From Setophaga petechia (lineage: Eukaryota; Chordata; Aves; Passeriformes; Parulidae): DNA of 64,000 nucleotides. The stretch spans positions 16,958,003 to 17,022,002 of the forward strand of contig JANCRA010000007.1 in assembly GCA_024362935.1 (NCBI GenBank), read 5' to 3'. The notes under the pieces were generated by a model. That model was given only the letters and a program-made list of their open reading frames with translations. It searched no databases and was not told where the DNA came from. Shown one piece after another: positions 25,701-38,060 of the stretch. A program made the translations under genes and the position numbers. Positions within the stretch are counted from its first letter, which is position 1. Each line of letters begins with the position of its first letter.

Positions 25701-28639
25701 ATTGTAGGTTGTAAGGAGACATGAATATTTGTGCTATTCAGCTTTCTTTGCTGCTTGAGGGGGAATCTCTAACAGAAAGGCAGGAAAACGGATGTGGTTT
25801 CAGCCTTCCCTGGAGACAACCATAAATATTGGTTCTCATACAGAGGATGCTGGGATGTGGATCTGGGCAGACTGATGTTTATACTAACTATGCTATACTT
25901 CCTGCATGGTGAGCAGAGGTAATTGTTTCATCTAAAAGTAGCATTATTTCTATGAATGAATTATTGCTTTGGTACAGCCCTCTCTGTGAATGTGCTAGAC
26001 AGCAGGATTAATGGCACTAATAAGAATTTTCTTTCTCTTTGGCTTCTGTAGGTATGAGCTGTTATGTAGCAGTTGCATGTGAAGAGAAGACAGAGTACAA
26101 GTCGTTGTCAGAAGATCCTGTCCTAAGCTGGGCCTGAAAGTTCATCCAGCTGGCAGATGTGAGTAGCCCGAAAGGGAGGGGAAGGAGTGCATTACTGGGA
26201 GACTTCATCCTGACTTCAGGCACCAAAATCACAGCTGCCTCTATCACTTGTAGTGAAGGAGTTTTCATCCTAGCAACCTACCTGGGTTGTGCAGCATAAA
26301 GCTGCATGGTGGCCAGAGTGCCACTGTATTACAGAGGTTTTTTTTGGTATGTGAGCCAGTCAAAAGCTCCAGTTCTTGAAGGACAATCTCCAAATGCTAC
26401 TTTTGTGATGATTCATGGATATATTAGATAAAACGTAGTCCCAGAAAGAATTGAATTCACCTTTGCCACCATCACATGTGTTCCTATTTGTGTTTGTGCC
26501 ATCTGCATTTGTTACATCTCCCTTGTTTATTATCTGCATTTCTGACATCCTTTTCTGTTGATTTTGATGCTAGTGCTAGTAAATATTCTATGCCTTATTC
26601 CAGGTTAGAAACAGATGGAGATGGTGGGATTTTGGAATTTCCCTTTAGGATGACTCTTCTAGGGAGCCTGTTTGTGATCAGGAAGGCAAAGATCAAAAGA
26701 GCAGTTACCAAAGACTGAGTTTCTGGCTTTACAGAAATTACACATACAATTCATTCTGGCTACTTCTTTCTTTACCTGGTGTTTGTCTCTATGCCAGGGT
26801 CATGGCCTACTGACACTATGATTCTCAAGGGTTGCTTGTGTCTATTTCCTTTGGGGATACACAACCCTTCCAGTGAGGCTGCATCAGCCTCTTACATGCT
26901 GAACGTGCAGAGGCTGTTGTGAGCTGATGGTGCTGTCTTTTATGAATTACCTCTCTCTAAGGAATTAAAATTCAAGCTGTTGGAGAAGAAACTGGAGAAA
27001 CTTTTGGGATGTATGAAGCGAAATTTTATGTCAGTCTCCTACTATTGCCTTATGATCAAAATCACATTGACCCCACTGTTGAACTGGCACAATGGGCTGT
27101 TTTACACCTGGCCTGAATGTGAGCCTGTGCTTTGGCTGTAAAAGGGATGGAAGCTCCCTCCCCTCCATTTGACTGCTTTAGAGGGAAGAGAATGTGGTGT
27201 TTGGTTCTCTTCCAGGCAGAAATACGCAGTCAGGCATTGATCTGGAAAAAGAGCATCTCCAAGAAGTCTTGATTCTCAGAGACATGCCTGGGAGTCACTG
27301 TGCCTCATGCTTGTGCTGTGGCTGACCTGTGTCATCAGCCAAGTGATGACATCTGCATCTCTTTCTTCCCTTATTTGTGGTGCCTGCTTAGTCCTACTGG
27401 CTGTCAGGTGGCATCAAGGCATAGCACATCTGTTCTTCAGGAAGTTCATAGCATTGAGTACCAGGGCCTGAATAGCCCATATGGGAGTCTGAAGGAGAAC
27501 AACCTTTAGCCCCTATTCCAGCTTAGGTGGAGCCCTAATTGGCCCTTTTTACATTAGCATTTTTATATGAGAGAAAGATGCATATTACATCAATGCATTA
27601 TGCATTGATTTACAGTGCAAAACAGCTCCAGGCCTGTCAAGATGGACCAAAGGCACGGGAAAGGGAAAGAAAATATCTAACCAGTGCACCAGGAAACAAA
27701 GTTAATCTGTGGAAGCGCAGTGAATATATATATTCTGAATCTTTTGTTGTCAAAGGGTGGAAAATGCTACAGTAGATCCAAGACTCAATAACTGAGAAAA
27801 AGTGCCCTTAGTGTACACACAGAACTGTTGGAGAGCTGCTAAAGAGTTATATATTCTTACTGATGGCCAGATTTCCCAGAGCCTGCTGGTCAATAGCTGC
27901 TGCATTAATCAGTTCTGAAGTTTGTTGCTTTGAGTGAATGCTGAAGGTTATTCAGACAAGCTGCTGTAAGATGTAGGCAAGTCTTCTTTCACAACTTTCC
28001 ATTGGGTCAGAGCAGAATGTCTTCTAGAGGAAGGTGTTGCCCAGAATGTACTTCTGGTTTCAGCTGGTTGATCACACCACCTCCGCACTGGCTCTGCCCA
28101 TCAGAGACTGTAATAGAGGTTTAAATGATGCAGCACTGTGCCAGAAACCAGAACAGCAACAGTGAGAGTGAATTTAAAGAAATCAGGAAAATGGAGTTTT
28201 CATTCTTTCCATTGAATTTTTGGGAACAGATGGAGCGTTGATGAGGCAGAGATTCTGGAAGGGACAGTGTGTTTCAAACGTTTTCCTTAATGTCTTCCCA
28301 ATCTGCTCGTACATTCATAGCTCCTGCCTCTTTGGCACAGGGCAGTTAGTTTAGGATGTGAAAATTTCAACACCCCCGGGCTTCCAGAGGTGGATGTTCC
28401 CCAAGGCCTGTTTAGCTGTGGTTTTTGGGCTATGGAACTTTTGATGCAAAGGGCCGTGGGAGCAGCTCATGGCCTGATGGGCAATGTCTTTGTTTACTTC
28501 ATTCCAAGTCACTGAAGTGAAGGATCTGGTCTTTCTGGACAGAGACAATGACCCTGGAGCATCTTAACTGAGCACTGTCCTGATCCTATTAGCATCAGTC
28601 CTGCCTCTTCTAAACAGCCAATGTGTTTTCTTTGGGGTT

Positions 28640-29065
28640 TTGTTTTTTGATTTTTTTCCTTAAATCTGGTTAGAGGCCAAGAAGAATCTAATCAAAGCCC
28701 AGCAGTGCACTGAGCAGCAGTCATTATCATTATTTAGTCATCCAGTTGCTGTTTCTTTGCTGTGACAAGAAATGTTTGTGTTGTTGGGAGCAGAGGGATG
28801 GGGGAAGATCAGCTTTTCTTTTCTTCCCCTTGGAGAGATTTAAGCACTTTTCCTCTTAATGCACATTTACCAAAGTGTTGCTCTTTGAAGACAGATTTAA
28901 AGTATGGCCTTCAAAACTCCCATACAGTTTATGGGAGAGGAATCAAACAATGATTTAAACCATCATTAATTCCTAAAGGAAATGACTTTCGGCTGTGAAC
29001 TGTGAAATATGATTACTCTCTCATTAACTTTCATAGTTACAAATGTAACTGGCCAGCTGGCCAAG
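28640..29065. promoter_or_regulatory. Candidate conserved non-coding element with palindromic E-box
   Basis: Unique AT-rich sequence with clustered TAATTA-, AATCAA- and ATTTAAA-type words (for example AATCAAACAATGATTTAAAC near 28940) ends in a perfect 12-bp palindrome GGCCAGCTGGCC at 29051-29062, centred on the E-box CAGCTG. No frame, repeat family or splice signal explains the block. It is the most enhancer-like stretch upstream of the candidate first exon, though I cannot test conservation. Confidence 0.35.
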
Positions 29066-32000
29066 TTAGAATCTACATTTCTCCTCAGCCTGGTGTTTTG
29101 GGCTGTATTTTTGCTTATTAATGACACACAGAGCAAATACATTTAACAGAGCTGCTGGGACTTCGTTTCCGTGAATGCCCAGGCTTGTCTGCTGGAAGAC
29201 GTGTTGCTTCTTTTGGCTCTGTAGTTCCGTTCCTGGAGAACAGAAAATCAGCTGTGGGTAGCCTGATTTGATATTCATTTGTCTTTAGCACTTAGGGTGC
29301 AGGAAAAAGCATTGCAAGAAAATACTGAGATGGAGAGAGAGCACAGTTTAAATTTTCTTCTCTGCTTCTACAAGTTCCCTTCTTTACTACATTGCTGTAT
29401 CTCCTTTTTTACTCTCAGCAACTTAACAAATCACTGTCATTGGAAGAGCCAGTAAACTCAGGTGCTGGCACAGAGATTATGCTAGTATCTGAGTATTTTG
29501 GGTCTAAAGAAAAATGAGAGAATTTTGCAAAATTCAGCTTCTTTCTGTGTCATATAGGAAGTGATTTTTGTCCTGACACTACCTTGAGGTTCATTTAAGC
29601 TCTGCAGCACAAAGATTAAGAGCAGTGGTGAACAGCTGGTGCCTTTACAGAAGCTTTTAATATTGATTGGGGTGTATTCTGTTGCCTTCACAGTCAGCAG
29701 TGCCTTTCATTGACTGAGGTGCTGGTTGGATCAGTAAGCACAGCTCCGGCCTAAAGGAAACTTAGGAAGTGCCTTTGTCCTTTTGTAGTAGAGGAACACA
29801 AACCTGGGTTCTCCTGCCACAAACAGTCCAGTGATCATTGAGTCCCTTGTATCCCACACCCCAGTTTGGCACATATGCCACAAATCCCAGCATGCAAGTT
29901 TTGCTTCCATTTTGTCTGTGTGTACGTGGCAGCAGAGGATATGAAGGGCTGGAGATGCTTATGTGTAGGTGAGGATGCAGGCTTTGTCAGTCTCATTCTG
30001 TAATTGCTGTTTATTTCCTAGGACTTTCCTTTGAGTGAACATAGCTGAACCCCAAGTTTTTCCCTTATAGTGTTGCAGTTAGCACATCCTGAATTCCACA
30101 AAATTGCTTGGACCAGAGTCAGCAGATATTCTAGGAAGAGGAGCACAGTTATACTTTCTTTTATGCATGGGAGTTAAAATAGGTCAGCAGATCAGTAGAA
30201 GCTGGAAAAAATGTTCTGCTCAGGTGCCTGCTAAACAGCTGGTCACTCCAAGCTTGTGCTGATGTAAGAGAGTCTGTCCACCTCCTGTGGAGTTTGGCAG
30301 TCAGAAGACAACAGCAGCAGGTGCCATGCCTCTCACTGAGGTTTCCCTTAAGATGCTTCAGATCCTGAGTGCAGGTAAACTGGGGTCCTACCAGGTGGTA
30401 TTTCATTCTGTTTTAAACGGGGCATCACTGATCTCCAGCACGGCCCTAATTTTCAACAGCCAAAAGGGACACTAGGACAGTTCTTCAATCTTAAGCAAGG
30501 AAGACAAATTTTGCCTTTGTTTTTCTCAGCCATTTGAGAAAAAATTTTAGCACTTTGTTTTGTATTATCTGCTATTCTCTCTCTATGCTCAGCAGGTTAT
30601 GTGCTTTCACTGGGTTAGTACATACCTTGTTGTTACAAGGACCTCTTGTTGTCCCTTAACTTCTGTCCTGAAGACTTGCTCCTACTGACAGATTAAGTTC
30701 CTGCTTAGGGTTCTTAAAAGACGTGTATACATCTTTCTAAGGAATTTTTCTCAGTCTCTGATAACAGTCTGAACCCCTCATGCCATGCAGACTCAGCTGG
30801 AAGTGCTTCCTGAGTCCTTGTGCAGTTGGAAGGAGCAGCCTGGCAGATTGTAGGGGCTGCTGATGACAGTATTTCATTCTGCAGTGCTGCTGCTTCCCTT
30901 GCATTTCAGCTGGGCAGGACTGAGCTGCAGAATTCAGGCTCAGGTCAAGGGGGTCCATGTGTTGGGAGCTTTGGGGCAAGGTGGGGCTCATCTTTTGTAG
31001 CAGGGAGGGTGCTGTCACACTATCCTAACCACAACCTGGGTGGCTGTTTTGTAACAAAGCCGGGCAAGGATGTTGGGTGAATGAGTTTGTGCTCATTGAC
31101 AGTACTGGGTGGAACTCTGGCAGCAACGTGTTATTTTGGCTGAGTTTTGTTTTGCAATTCAAACCCTGGAACTGAACTAAAAGCACTAGCATGATGTAAG
31201 CTTGCTTACCTTCCTCCTCCATCTGCAGAATGGAGTAACTTCAATCACTTTTGTTTAGCATTTCCCAGATCTATCAAAAGTACCTCCTTTTCTAAACTCC
31301 ATGTCACAGCAGCTCTACCTTCTTCTGGTAGCTGGAAAGCCCAGTCCCACAGCATATTGGGGTGGCATAAAAGAACTAGTATAGCTGTGTGATATTTACC
31401 AAAATAAAAAAAAAAAAACCTGCTTGGATTGTGCAACAGAAATTTCAGGGTAGCTTATAACTGGTAAAATTACTCCCTCCAGCGAAAACAGGTTTGTCCA
31501 GTGGCTACTAGAGCAGGTGTCCAGAATATCCTAGAACCAACATCTACTTCTGTTATGCCAAAGACTTCCTTTGTTGAAAAAATGAATCTGCTCCTTTTTG
31601 CTATTTCCTTCCACCACTATGGTGAAGTTATCTTTCACAAAGACTTGGTGTTATGGGGAAAAACACAGCACTGATTGTGCAGCAGCAGATGCCAGGAAAA
31701 TTGCAGTGCACAGTACATTAGTACAGTGGGTTGATGGTAAAACATCAACACTTCATAAAGTTTTTTATCCTGCACTAAAGGTTGACTTTAGAAACAGCCA
31801 AACTTTGTGGCCCTGAAGCCAGACAAAGCTTGGTGTTCTTCACCCAGGTGGAATTCTGTGAAAATTCTGTTTTCCATTCAAGTGGTGGTCTGTAACAGAA
31901 ACCCCTCCCAAGCTGTTTGAAGGTCCTCTAAGCTGGTTTCTGCAAAGACCAGCAATGTTTCAAACCCCATCTTGATCTGACCATCCTAACTTTGGACCTG

Positions 32001-34119
32001 AGCCAACTTCTCGATCCTTCCTTACTTTGCCTCTCCCTAGGTGCCATGCTTTCATTCACTAGCAGTTACTTTTACAATTTTTTTTTAATCACTGTCATTT
32101 TTGTTACCTGAAGGCAAACTATCAGGGGCTTGTTTATAATCCCCTGTTACACAGCAAATACAGCTTCCGACTGACCTGCTCTCATGTGGTCCAGGCTTCA
32201 CAACAGACATGAAGGAGATCAAGGGTGTTGTCTTTGGGTTCTGATGGGTATCCCCTGTTGCATACTGTGTAAACTGTGTTTCATGTTGTGTAAATAAGTA
32301 TGTTTCAAATAATTGGAGTTGGTGATGAGTGCACAGCTTACTTTGGAAAATGTGGGGGGTTTTGTTGGCTTTTCTGGTTTGTTTTTGAGAGCCACACGGG
32401 GTTAGAGATTTTTGTTTGGTTGATTGGTTTGCTTTTTTTTTGTAAATAGGAGAGTAGGATCTGACTACTCAAAACATACAAATTGTTTTCCATCACCCTT
32501 TATTCTGACTGTTGATATGTCTGAAATGACCCTCTTCCTCCACCCAAACCAAACACACCTCAAATGTAAAGAGACTAGAACTTAAACCTAGATCTAGGCC
32601 TGAGTTTTGCTAATAGTGTCTGGTATCTGCTGTGGCAGATGAATCAAACACCCAGGTACAAGCTCCCCAACATTAGTCTTTGGGATGTGGTAGTAAATGT
32701 GGGCTCCAGAGCCCTTTGTTTACTCTGATTAGAACTATCACTGCCATGTTCACACTGAGGTTTGGGATTGGTCTTCAATGAAGTAAAATAGAGCAGCCCT
32801 TTCTGGCTCCTTAGCCAATATACCAAGTTGGAGTTATGCCTATTTTGGTTTACAAGGAAATACTTCATTTGGTGGGAGGTAAGTATTGGGATGCTAAAGG
32901 ATTTACTGGGGAGGAAAAAGGAGAGCTTGTGTTGTTGAGTCAGCGTTTGACACAGGATCAGTGTGGGTTTATATGTGTAGGTATTTGGAGACCTTTGTTC
33001 TGTGTCCTTTGCTAACATTTTACTGAAAGAATCAGTAGTGTAAGCTTTGACCTACAGAATCAGTTTTGCTCTATGCCCTTCTGCAATCAGCAACTCTTGC
33101 CATCTGTGTTGCTTTCTAGGTCTCATTTGAATGCTGAGAGGCTCGTCTTGCAATCATTTTCAGTACATTTTATCAGTCTGTGTAAGTTTGGCAGCAGATC
33201 AATGTCTGTACGTGTGTATTTGAGGAATCAAAATCCAGGGACAGGCTGCAAATAGAGGCACATTGGAGTGTCAGTCATGAAAGCCAGTGCTGGTGACAAA
33301 GGATAGTACCAAGAGGCTTAGGGGCCTCCAAATTATTTCCACTATTAAATTACCACTTGGTCTTACATGAGGCAGCTTCCAGGGTCTGAGTTGATGAAGT
33401 CTTTGTCTCATTTGTTTGTGTTGCAGACATTGGCTGTGGAAGGAAGGGTGATTCTGTGCTGCAGTTCACCTTCTCATTAAAGGGCTGCCCAGGCCTGGGG
33501 ATGTGAGATACTCTTGCTCTCTTAAAAGCTGCCATCACCTGCACTCCATGGCAGGTTTTAGGTTGCCAAGCCACACTGTGGTGGGGGCACTCCACTCTGG
33601 GGACACCCTAGTACTGCTGATGGCTCAGAAACTTCTTTGATGCCTGTTACAATGCTCAAGGAGTGGGCATATAATACGTAAAAGCCATACAAGCAGTTAG
33701 TTTCCCCTTGTGTCATGTCAGGTATTTATGCTACAAATCTCACCTGCCAAGAGCAGAAACTTTAGCTGCCCCTTCAGCTCCTAGCCATTGAAATAGGATC
33801 TGCCATGTCCAGTGCTAATGAAAATTTTCCTTCCTAGACAAGTGGATGCTGCCTCATTTATTAAAAAAAACTCAGAAAAGTGCTTTTTCAAGTACTTTCC
33901 CTGTAATTTAACATCCCTTCAAGGTCTTTCTGTCACTTCTCTTCTCAAGTGCATCCCAATGCTACCCTGGAGTGTCACCTGCACCCTTTTTCTCCTTCCC
34001 TTCCCCAGCTCCAGAGCTGCAGGACGAGACAGTGTCCTTGGTGATGTCAGTGGCATGGGAGTGACAGGCAGGCTGGGTGGGGGTGGCTGTTGGTGAGCAA
34101 GCCTAGTGACAGGATGGGG

Positions 34120-34200
34120 TGACTAAGAACCAGCTGGCTAATTAAAGCACAGCAGTAGGAGGAGCAAAATATTTAAGGGTGCCAGAGAGAAAGAGAGATG
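34120..34200 (+). promoter_or_regulatory. SORBS1: Candidate internal SORBS1 promoter
   Basis: In order: an AP-1-like TGACTAA (34120-34126), an E-box CAGCTG (34131-34136), a TAATTA homeodomain core (34139-34144) and a TATA-like TATTTAA (34170-34176). A TATA box here would place transcription start near 34200. A CRE-like TGATGTCA lies further up, near 34042. A G-rich stretch (about 34060-34090) precedes the module, but there is no CpG island. An E-box beside a TATA box is typical of tissue-restricted promoters, for example in muscle. The strongest support is indirect: the ATG-donor exon downstream joins the known gene in phase. Confidence 0.5.
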
Positions 34201-34281
34201 TCTCCACAAATTTCTTACACTTCAGCAGCCAAGTGACTGGGCAACACAGTGAAAGGTTTTCTTAACTCTTTCGTGCCTCTC

Positions 34282-34290
34282 ATGGAGTGA
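34282..34290 (+). other. Minimal upstream ORF (Met-Glu-stop)
   Basis: ATGGAGTGA sits 18 bases before the proposed ATG at 34309 within the predicted leader. A two-codon uORF this close to the main start would be expected to limit initiation or require leaky scanning or reinitiation. A second ATG at 34198 (12 codons, stop at 34234-34236) would count only if transcription began upstream of it. Confidence 0.4.
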
Positions 34291-34308
34291 AATCAAGAGA
34301 CTAAGAAA

Positions 34309-34340
34309 ATGGCTCCATTGACTGAAAAGCCTGAATTGAG
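34309..34340 (+). CDS. SORBS1: SORBS1 candidate alternative first coding exon
   Basis: The ATG at 34309 has a strong context (A at -3, G at +4) and opens MAPLTEKPEL plus two bases (AG) before a good donor, AG|GTAAGG, at 34341. The next recognised exon starts with A at 42972, completing AGA (Arg), and stays open for 15 codons (HKQNPEVEKASASAT) up to the conserved MSSE start. This form would therefore have 26 extra N-terminal residues. The 5' UTR would run from about 34200 to 34308. The extension is charged and has no signal peptide or membrane segment. I do not recognise the peptide from human SORBS1, so it may be lineage-specific or simply not remembered. The alternative is a chance ATG and donor in an intron; phase agreement alone happens one time in three, so the promoter motifs and start context carry much of the weight. 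Confidence 0.5.
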
Positions 34341-36801
34341 GTAAGGATGCCAGTATGGTTTTTAGTCACAGTTAGTCACATCTACCTCTGCTAGACCTGC
34401 TGTGAGCTGAACTCCCAGTACTTTATATGACTCTGGTATATGCTAATATACACTGAGTGGGTAGGTCTGGGGGGCAGTGCACACCGATTTTCAGAATGCT
34501 GCTTTCATTTGGATTGGTATTTCCAGTTGCTGATCAGGCAAAGGAGGCAAATCAAGGTAGTCATTACATGGGTCTGTGTTCTCATTAAGGGAAATGGGCA
34601 TGTTCTTCCCTCCTTACCCTAGTGACTGGATCTTTCTCCTAATTATTTTTATGGGAAAGAGAAATTGGAAGGAGCTCCTGAATGCGGATTCTGAGGCAGC
34701 TACTTAAGAGGACAGTGAAGAGAATGGATGTGGAATTCTCAGCAATATATGAATTTGTCACCTGTGGCAGGAGGAGTCAGAGAGAAGTAAAGATGAGGAC
34801 TGGTTTCTGGAATGTAACTTTCTGCTATTTCTGGAGACACTTGGAATGTCAGACTGTTGCTTCACTCATCAGTTTGGTTTTCTGCAAGTGTTTTCAGTAG
34901 TGAGTGGAGAAGCAGTCACTGTGTCCTTCCTTCTGGCATGTAGGTGACTCTGGAGGCAGCACAGTCCATCAGGACTAGCCAGCCAGTGGCCAGCCTTCTG
35001 AGTTTTGCTGAGACTATTTTGTGTCTGATATCCAGGCAGATTAATATAGTCCCCTAATAATTTTGCTAGCATAGCAGTGCTTCCAGGTTGGAAGAGGTTA
35101 AAGAAAATGACCTTGTCTGATTTCAGCTTGCTTCCAACTAGACTTGTCAGAGATGTGTTGGCAGTATTGTGTGCCTGGCTCCCTGTGTGCTTTGGTTAGC
35201 CTTAGCTCTGTGTGGTTCTCTGGGGGTTGTTGCAGTTGTTTGTAAAGGAGACCAACTCTCAAACGGATTTTTCTTATTTTGAAACTATAAAAAGGAACCT
35301 GTAAGACTGATACTTATAAGGCCCTATTACACTATGCCAGATCAGCTAGTTTTGGATGTTGCATAGGATAGAGGCCCAAATCTTCCATCTTGGTATAAAA
35401 TGAAACTATCACCTCTATGTATTGGAAAGTATTAGCTGTAGCTTAGTGAGTGTTTGTACAGAGCTTTAGAACAGCTAATGCTAGAAGAGGTTGTAATTAA
35501 CATTTGGTGTGGCTGCCACAGTGAGCACTCATTCAGGCCTGCACAATTCCTCTGCCTTACACAACTGGAAATCTCAGGATGTGTCTGGAATGGTATAAGG
35601 TGGTCTGTAGTGTTGAATTATCTAGAGTATCTTTTTTATATCTCAAAGGTGCATCAGAGTCTTCTCTTTAATTTTTATGAAATGTTTGTAAACTGGATTT
35701 GAACTTTGAGACACTAGTCATTCTCTAATTAGTATTTCTACTTAATGCAACTTCCTCTTATTTACTACTTTACTGTTTGAGAGTGTGTGATAAAGGTGAA
35801 GACAGCCTTTGTAGTCTTTGTTATACAAAGTCATGCAAGAGAAGCCGCTGGATGTTGTTCAGATGATCTAATTGATTTGTATTTATAGAATGCCATTCAC
35901 TGTAGTAAATGCAGTGCAGTGTTTGTGTCCCTCAATCCTGCAGTCAGCTGATTGAGTTCATTGTTATACATAATTAGGGCTTCTGGAATTTGGGTCTGTT
36001 TATTTACAGCAATTGTTCTGCCGAGGCACAAGTGGCCCCATGTCAGAGGTCTGCAGAGAGCTAGGTGCAGTACCCAGAGCACCCCAGCTGCACAGCTCTT
36101 ACAAGTAGTCTCACAACAGCTTGAACTCAATGAATCCTCCATTTCTTCCAGCTGAAGTACAAAGGCAGCATCCTCTTGTCTAGGTGCGGTCATTGCAGAT
36201 TGAAAGATTTTCCTTTTGCAACAAAGGTAAATTGGGTGTCATGGCACGAATTATCCCCTACCTGTAAATAAATTCCAGTTTCAGCAGTTGTGTGCTCCTT
36301 GCCCCAGTTCCTGTGTGAATCTCAGTTAAGTGTCCTGAACAGTCCCAGGTTGTGGTTTGCTGTTAAATGTTTACAGCCTTCCCTGGAGCTGGCAGCCTGA
36401 GATCTGTGCCCAGTGAGCTCCCTTTTATAGGATGTACATCAGCTTGTTTGTAAAGTGTTTCCATCTATGAGATGTGATCATACATATTGCAGATAAATCT
36501 GAACAGAAATCTCAACTACTGCTGCTGTCAAGTGCTGTGCTTTGTGTCTTTTGCTAAGATGGAGATGAGACTTTATTTAATATATCCTGGAAAATGTTGG
36601 TTTTCTTTCTGAAGTTTCAAAATGTTCATGTGAGTTGCTTGGGCGTATGGGTGTGACAGAAAGGCATTTGTTTCTTCAGCTGACACCCATGATACATGGG
36701 CCAGGGCTACTGTCACCATGTCTCAACCACCAAATACTAAAGACAGAGGGCAGTCATGACAGACTCAGGAGCAAGTCAAAGCCCAGTTACAGTGTATTTG
36801 G

Positions 36802-36833
36802 AGTCTATTGTCAGGAGAGTCTATTGTCAGGAG
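36802..36833. repeat. Perfect 16-bp tandem duplication
   Basis: AGTCTATTGTCAGGAG occurs twice head-to-tail (36802-36817 and 36818-36833) with no mismatch, so the duplication is recent. Confidence 0.9.
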
Positions 36834-37540
36834 AAGAAATGTTTTTGACTCTTGAGGCAGGGATGTAAGCGGTTTCTGGTAAAGTGCATGTCAAGTCTGC
36901 TGTGATCCAGACAACCTTCTGGATGGCTGTTTTTCAACCCTGAGTCTGCAGCAGAGCAGGAGGTTGATGGCTCAAGCAAGAGCCACCGTTCATCCATACA
37001 ATCTTCCAGGTATAAGTCAGTGTTTTTTAATGAAGGTTTAGTGGCTAATATGAAATTATTCCAGTCTGTTTCTTTGCAGGGAGGTTCCTATAGACATCAA
37101 GTCACTATCTGAACTAGCACTAGTCATGGAATTCATTTTAGTATAGAGGTCAGAGGTAGAATGGACAAAAAGAGATAATTTACCTTTTCAGCCTTGCTGT
37201 TCAGCTGTTGGGCATGTTGGCTGTAGGCTTTGCTCGCTGCCTTTGTGACGTTCAGTGGAGTTTAGACTTTGACCTGACGACCTTTTAAAGTCTTTCACTA
37301 TTTGCCAGATTTTAATGAGATGGGTAGAAGCATGCTGGCCAATTTCTTTGGGAATGCAATTGCACTTCTGAGGAAGACTCAGAGGTGCAATTGCTTTCTA
37401 AAAATGCGTGGATAGGGGTGAGTGCAAGGAGCAGGACCTGCTCAAACAGAAGAATTGTGCTGGTGCAAAACAATTTATCTGTAGCTGCTCATTAATATGA
37501 TTTAGATCACAAATGAGAAACAGCATTCATGCCATAAGGG

Positions 37541-37712
37541 GAATGAGTTCTGGAGCAGGCTTCCAGGAAGAGCAGTGGAGGTGGGAAATTTTAGCAGTTT
37601 TAAACTGGAATGTGAAGTGTTCTTGCACAGGGCTGTATGACACAGTTGCCTGCAATAGCATGGGAGTAGGCTGGATGACCCAGGAGGTTCTTTTCTGCCC
37701 CCTGCTCCACAA
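37541..37712 (+). repeat. CR1-like LINE 3' end, decayed
   Basis: The sequence follows the 3' end of sauropsid CR1 elements in order: 'tggagcaggcttcca', a 'ggaggtgg' block, 'cagttttaaactgga', then 'aggctggatgacccaggaggttc' shortly before the end. The terminal octamer repeat typical of CR1 is not recognisable. The copy is old and truncated, with no coding capacity. Confidence 0.6.
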
Positions 37713-37819
37713 GTGGTGACCTTGAACTGAGTCAACTCAGGTTGCAGTAAACTTTGTTTACTCTGAAGCTGACGACTGTAAGATGACTTAGTTCAAAAGC
37801 ATCTCGGAATTCTTAAAGC

Positions 37820-38060
37820 TGTAGCTCCTAGTTTACATTTTCTATTTAATTTTTGTTATTTAGAGAGGCACATTCCTTATAAATTGCACAAAAACTGGCA
37901 CCTATGCCCAGATAATTTAATTTGCTCATTTGGAAGGCAACAGACACGCACTATATTTAAAGGAAAAAAAGGAAGCAGTATTGCATTTGAAATGTGCTGT
38001 GTTTGTTTATTGTAACAGCTGTAAGTTCAATTATTTATAAGAATGCCTTATCCAAGCTGG
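37820..38060. promoter_or_regulatory. Candidate muscle-type regulatory element
   Basis: Unique AT-rich sequence contains an M-CAT/TEAD word CATTCCT (37871-37877) and a MEF2 consensus match CTATATTTAA (37951-37960), within 90 bases of each other, with AT-rich homeodomain-like words around them. SORBS1 is strongly expressed in heart and skeletal muscle, so an intronic enhancer of this type is reasonable. Neither occupancy nor conservation can be shown here. Confidence 0.3.

Larger units (their letters stand above)
1..34119. other. Non-coding 5' region (intron or upstream DNA)
   Basis: No exon, CpG island or RNA gene can be supported here. Open frames are all short, lack codon bias and match nothing I recognise. 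The block probably lies within a long 5' intron of SORBS1, because that gene has far-upstream non-coding first exons in other vertebrates, but it could also be intergenic. It contains decayed SINE-like fragments near 5350-5510 and 22250-22690, small simple repeats, and AT-rich blocks that resemble conserved non-coding elements (10010-10210, 16680-17120, 28640-29065), which are listed separately. Confidence 0.6.
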
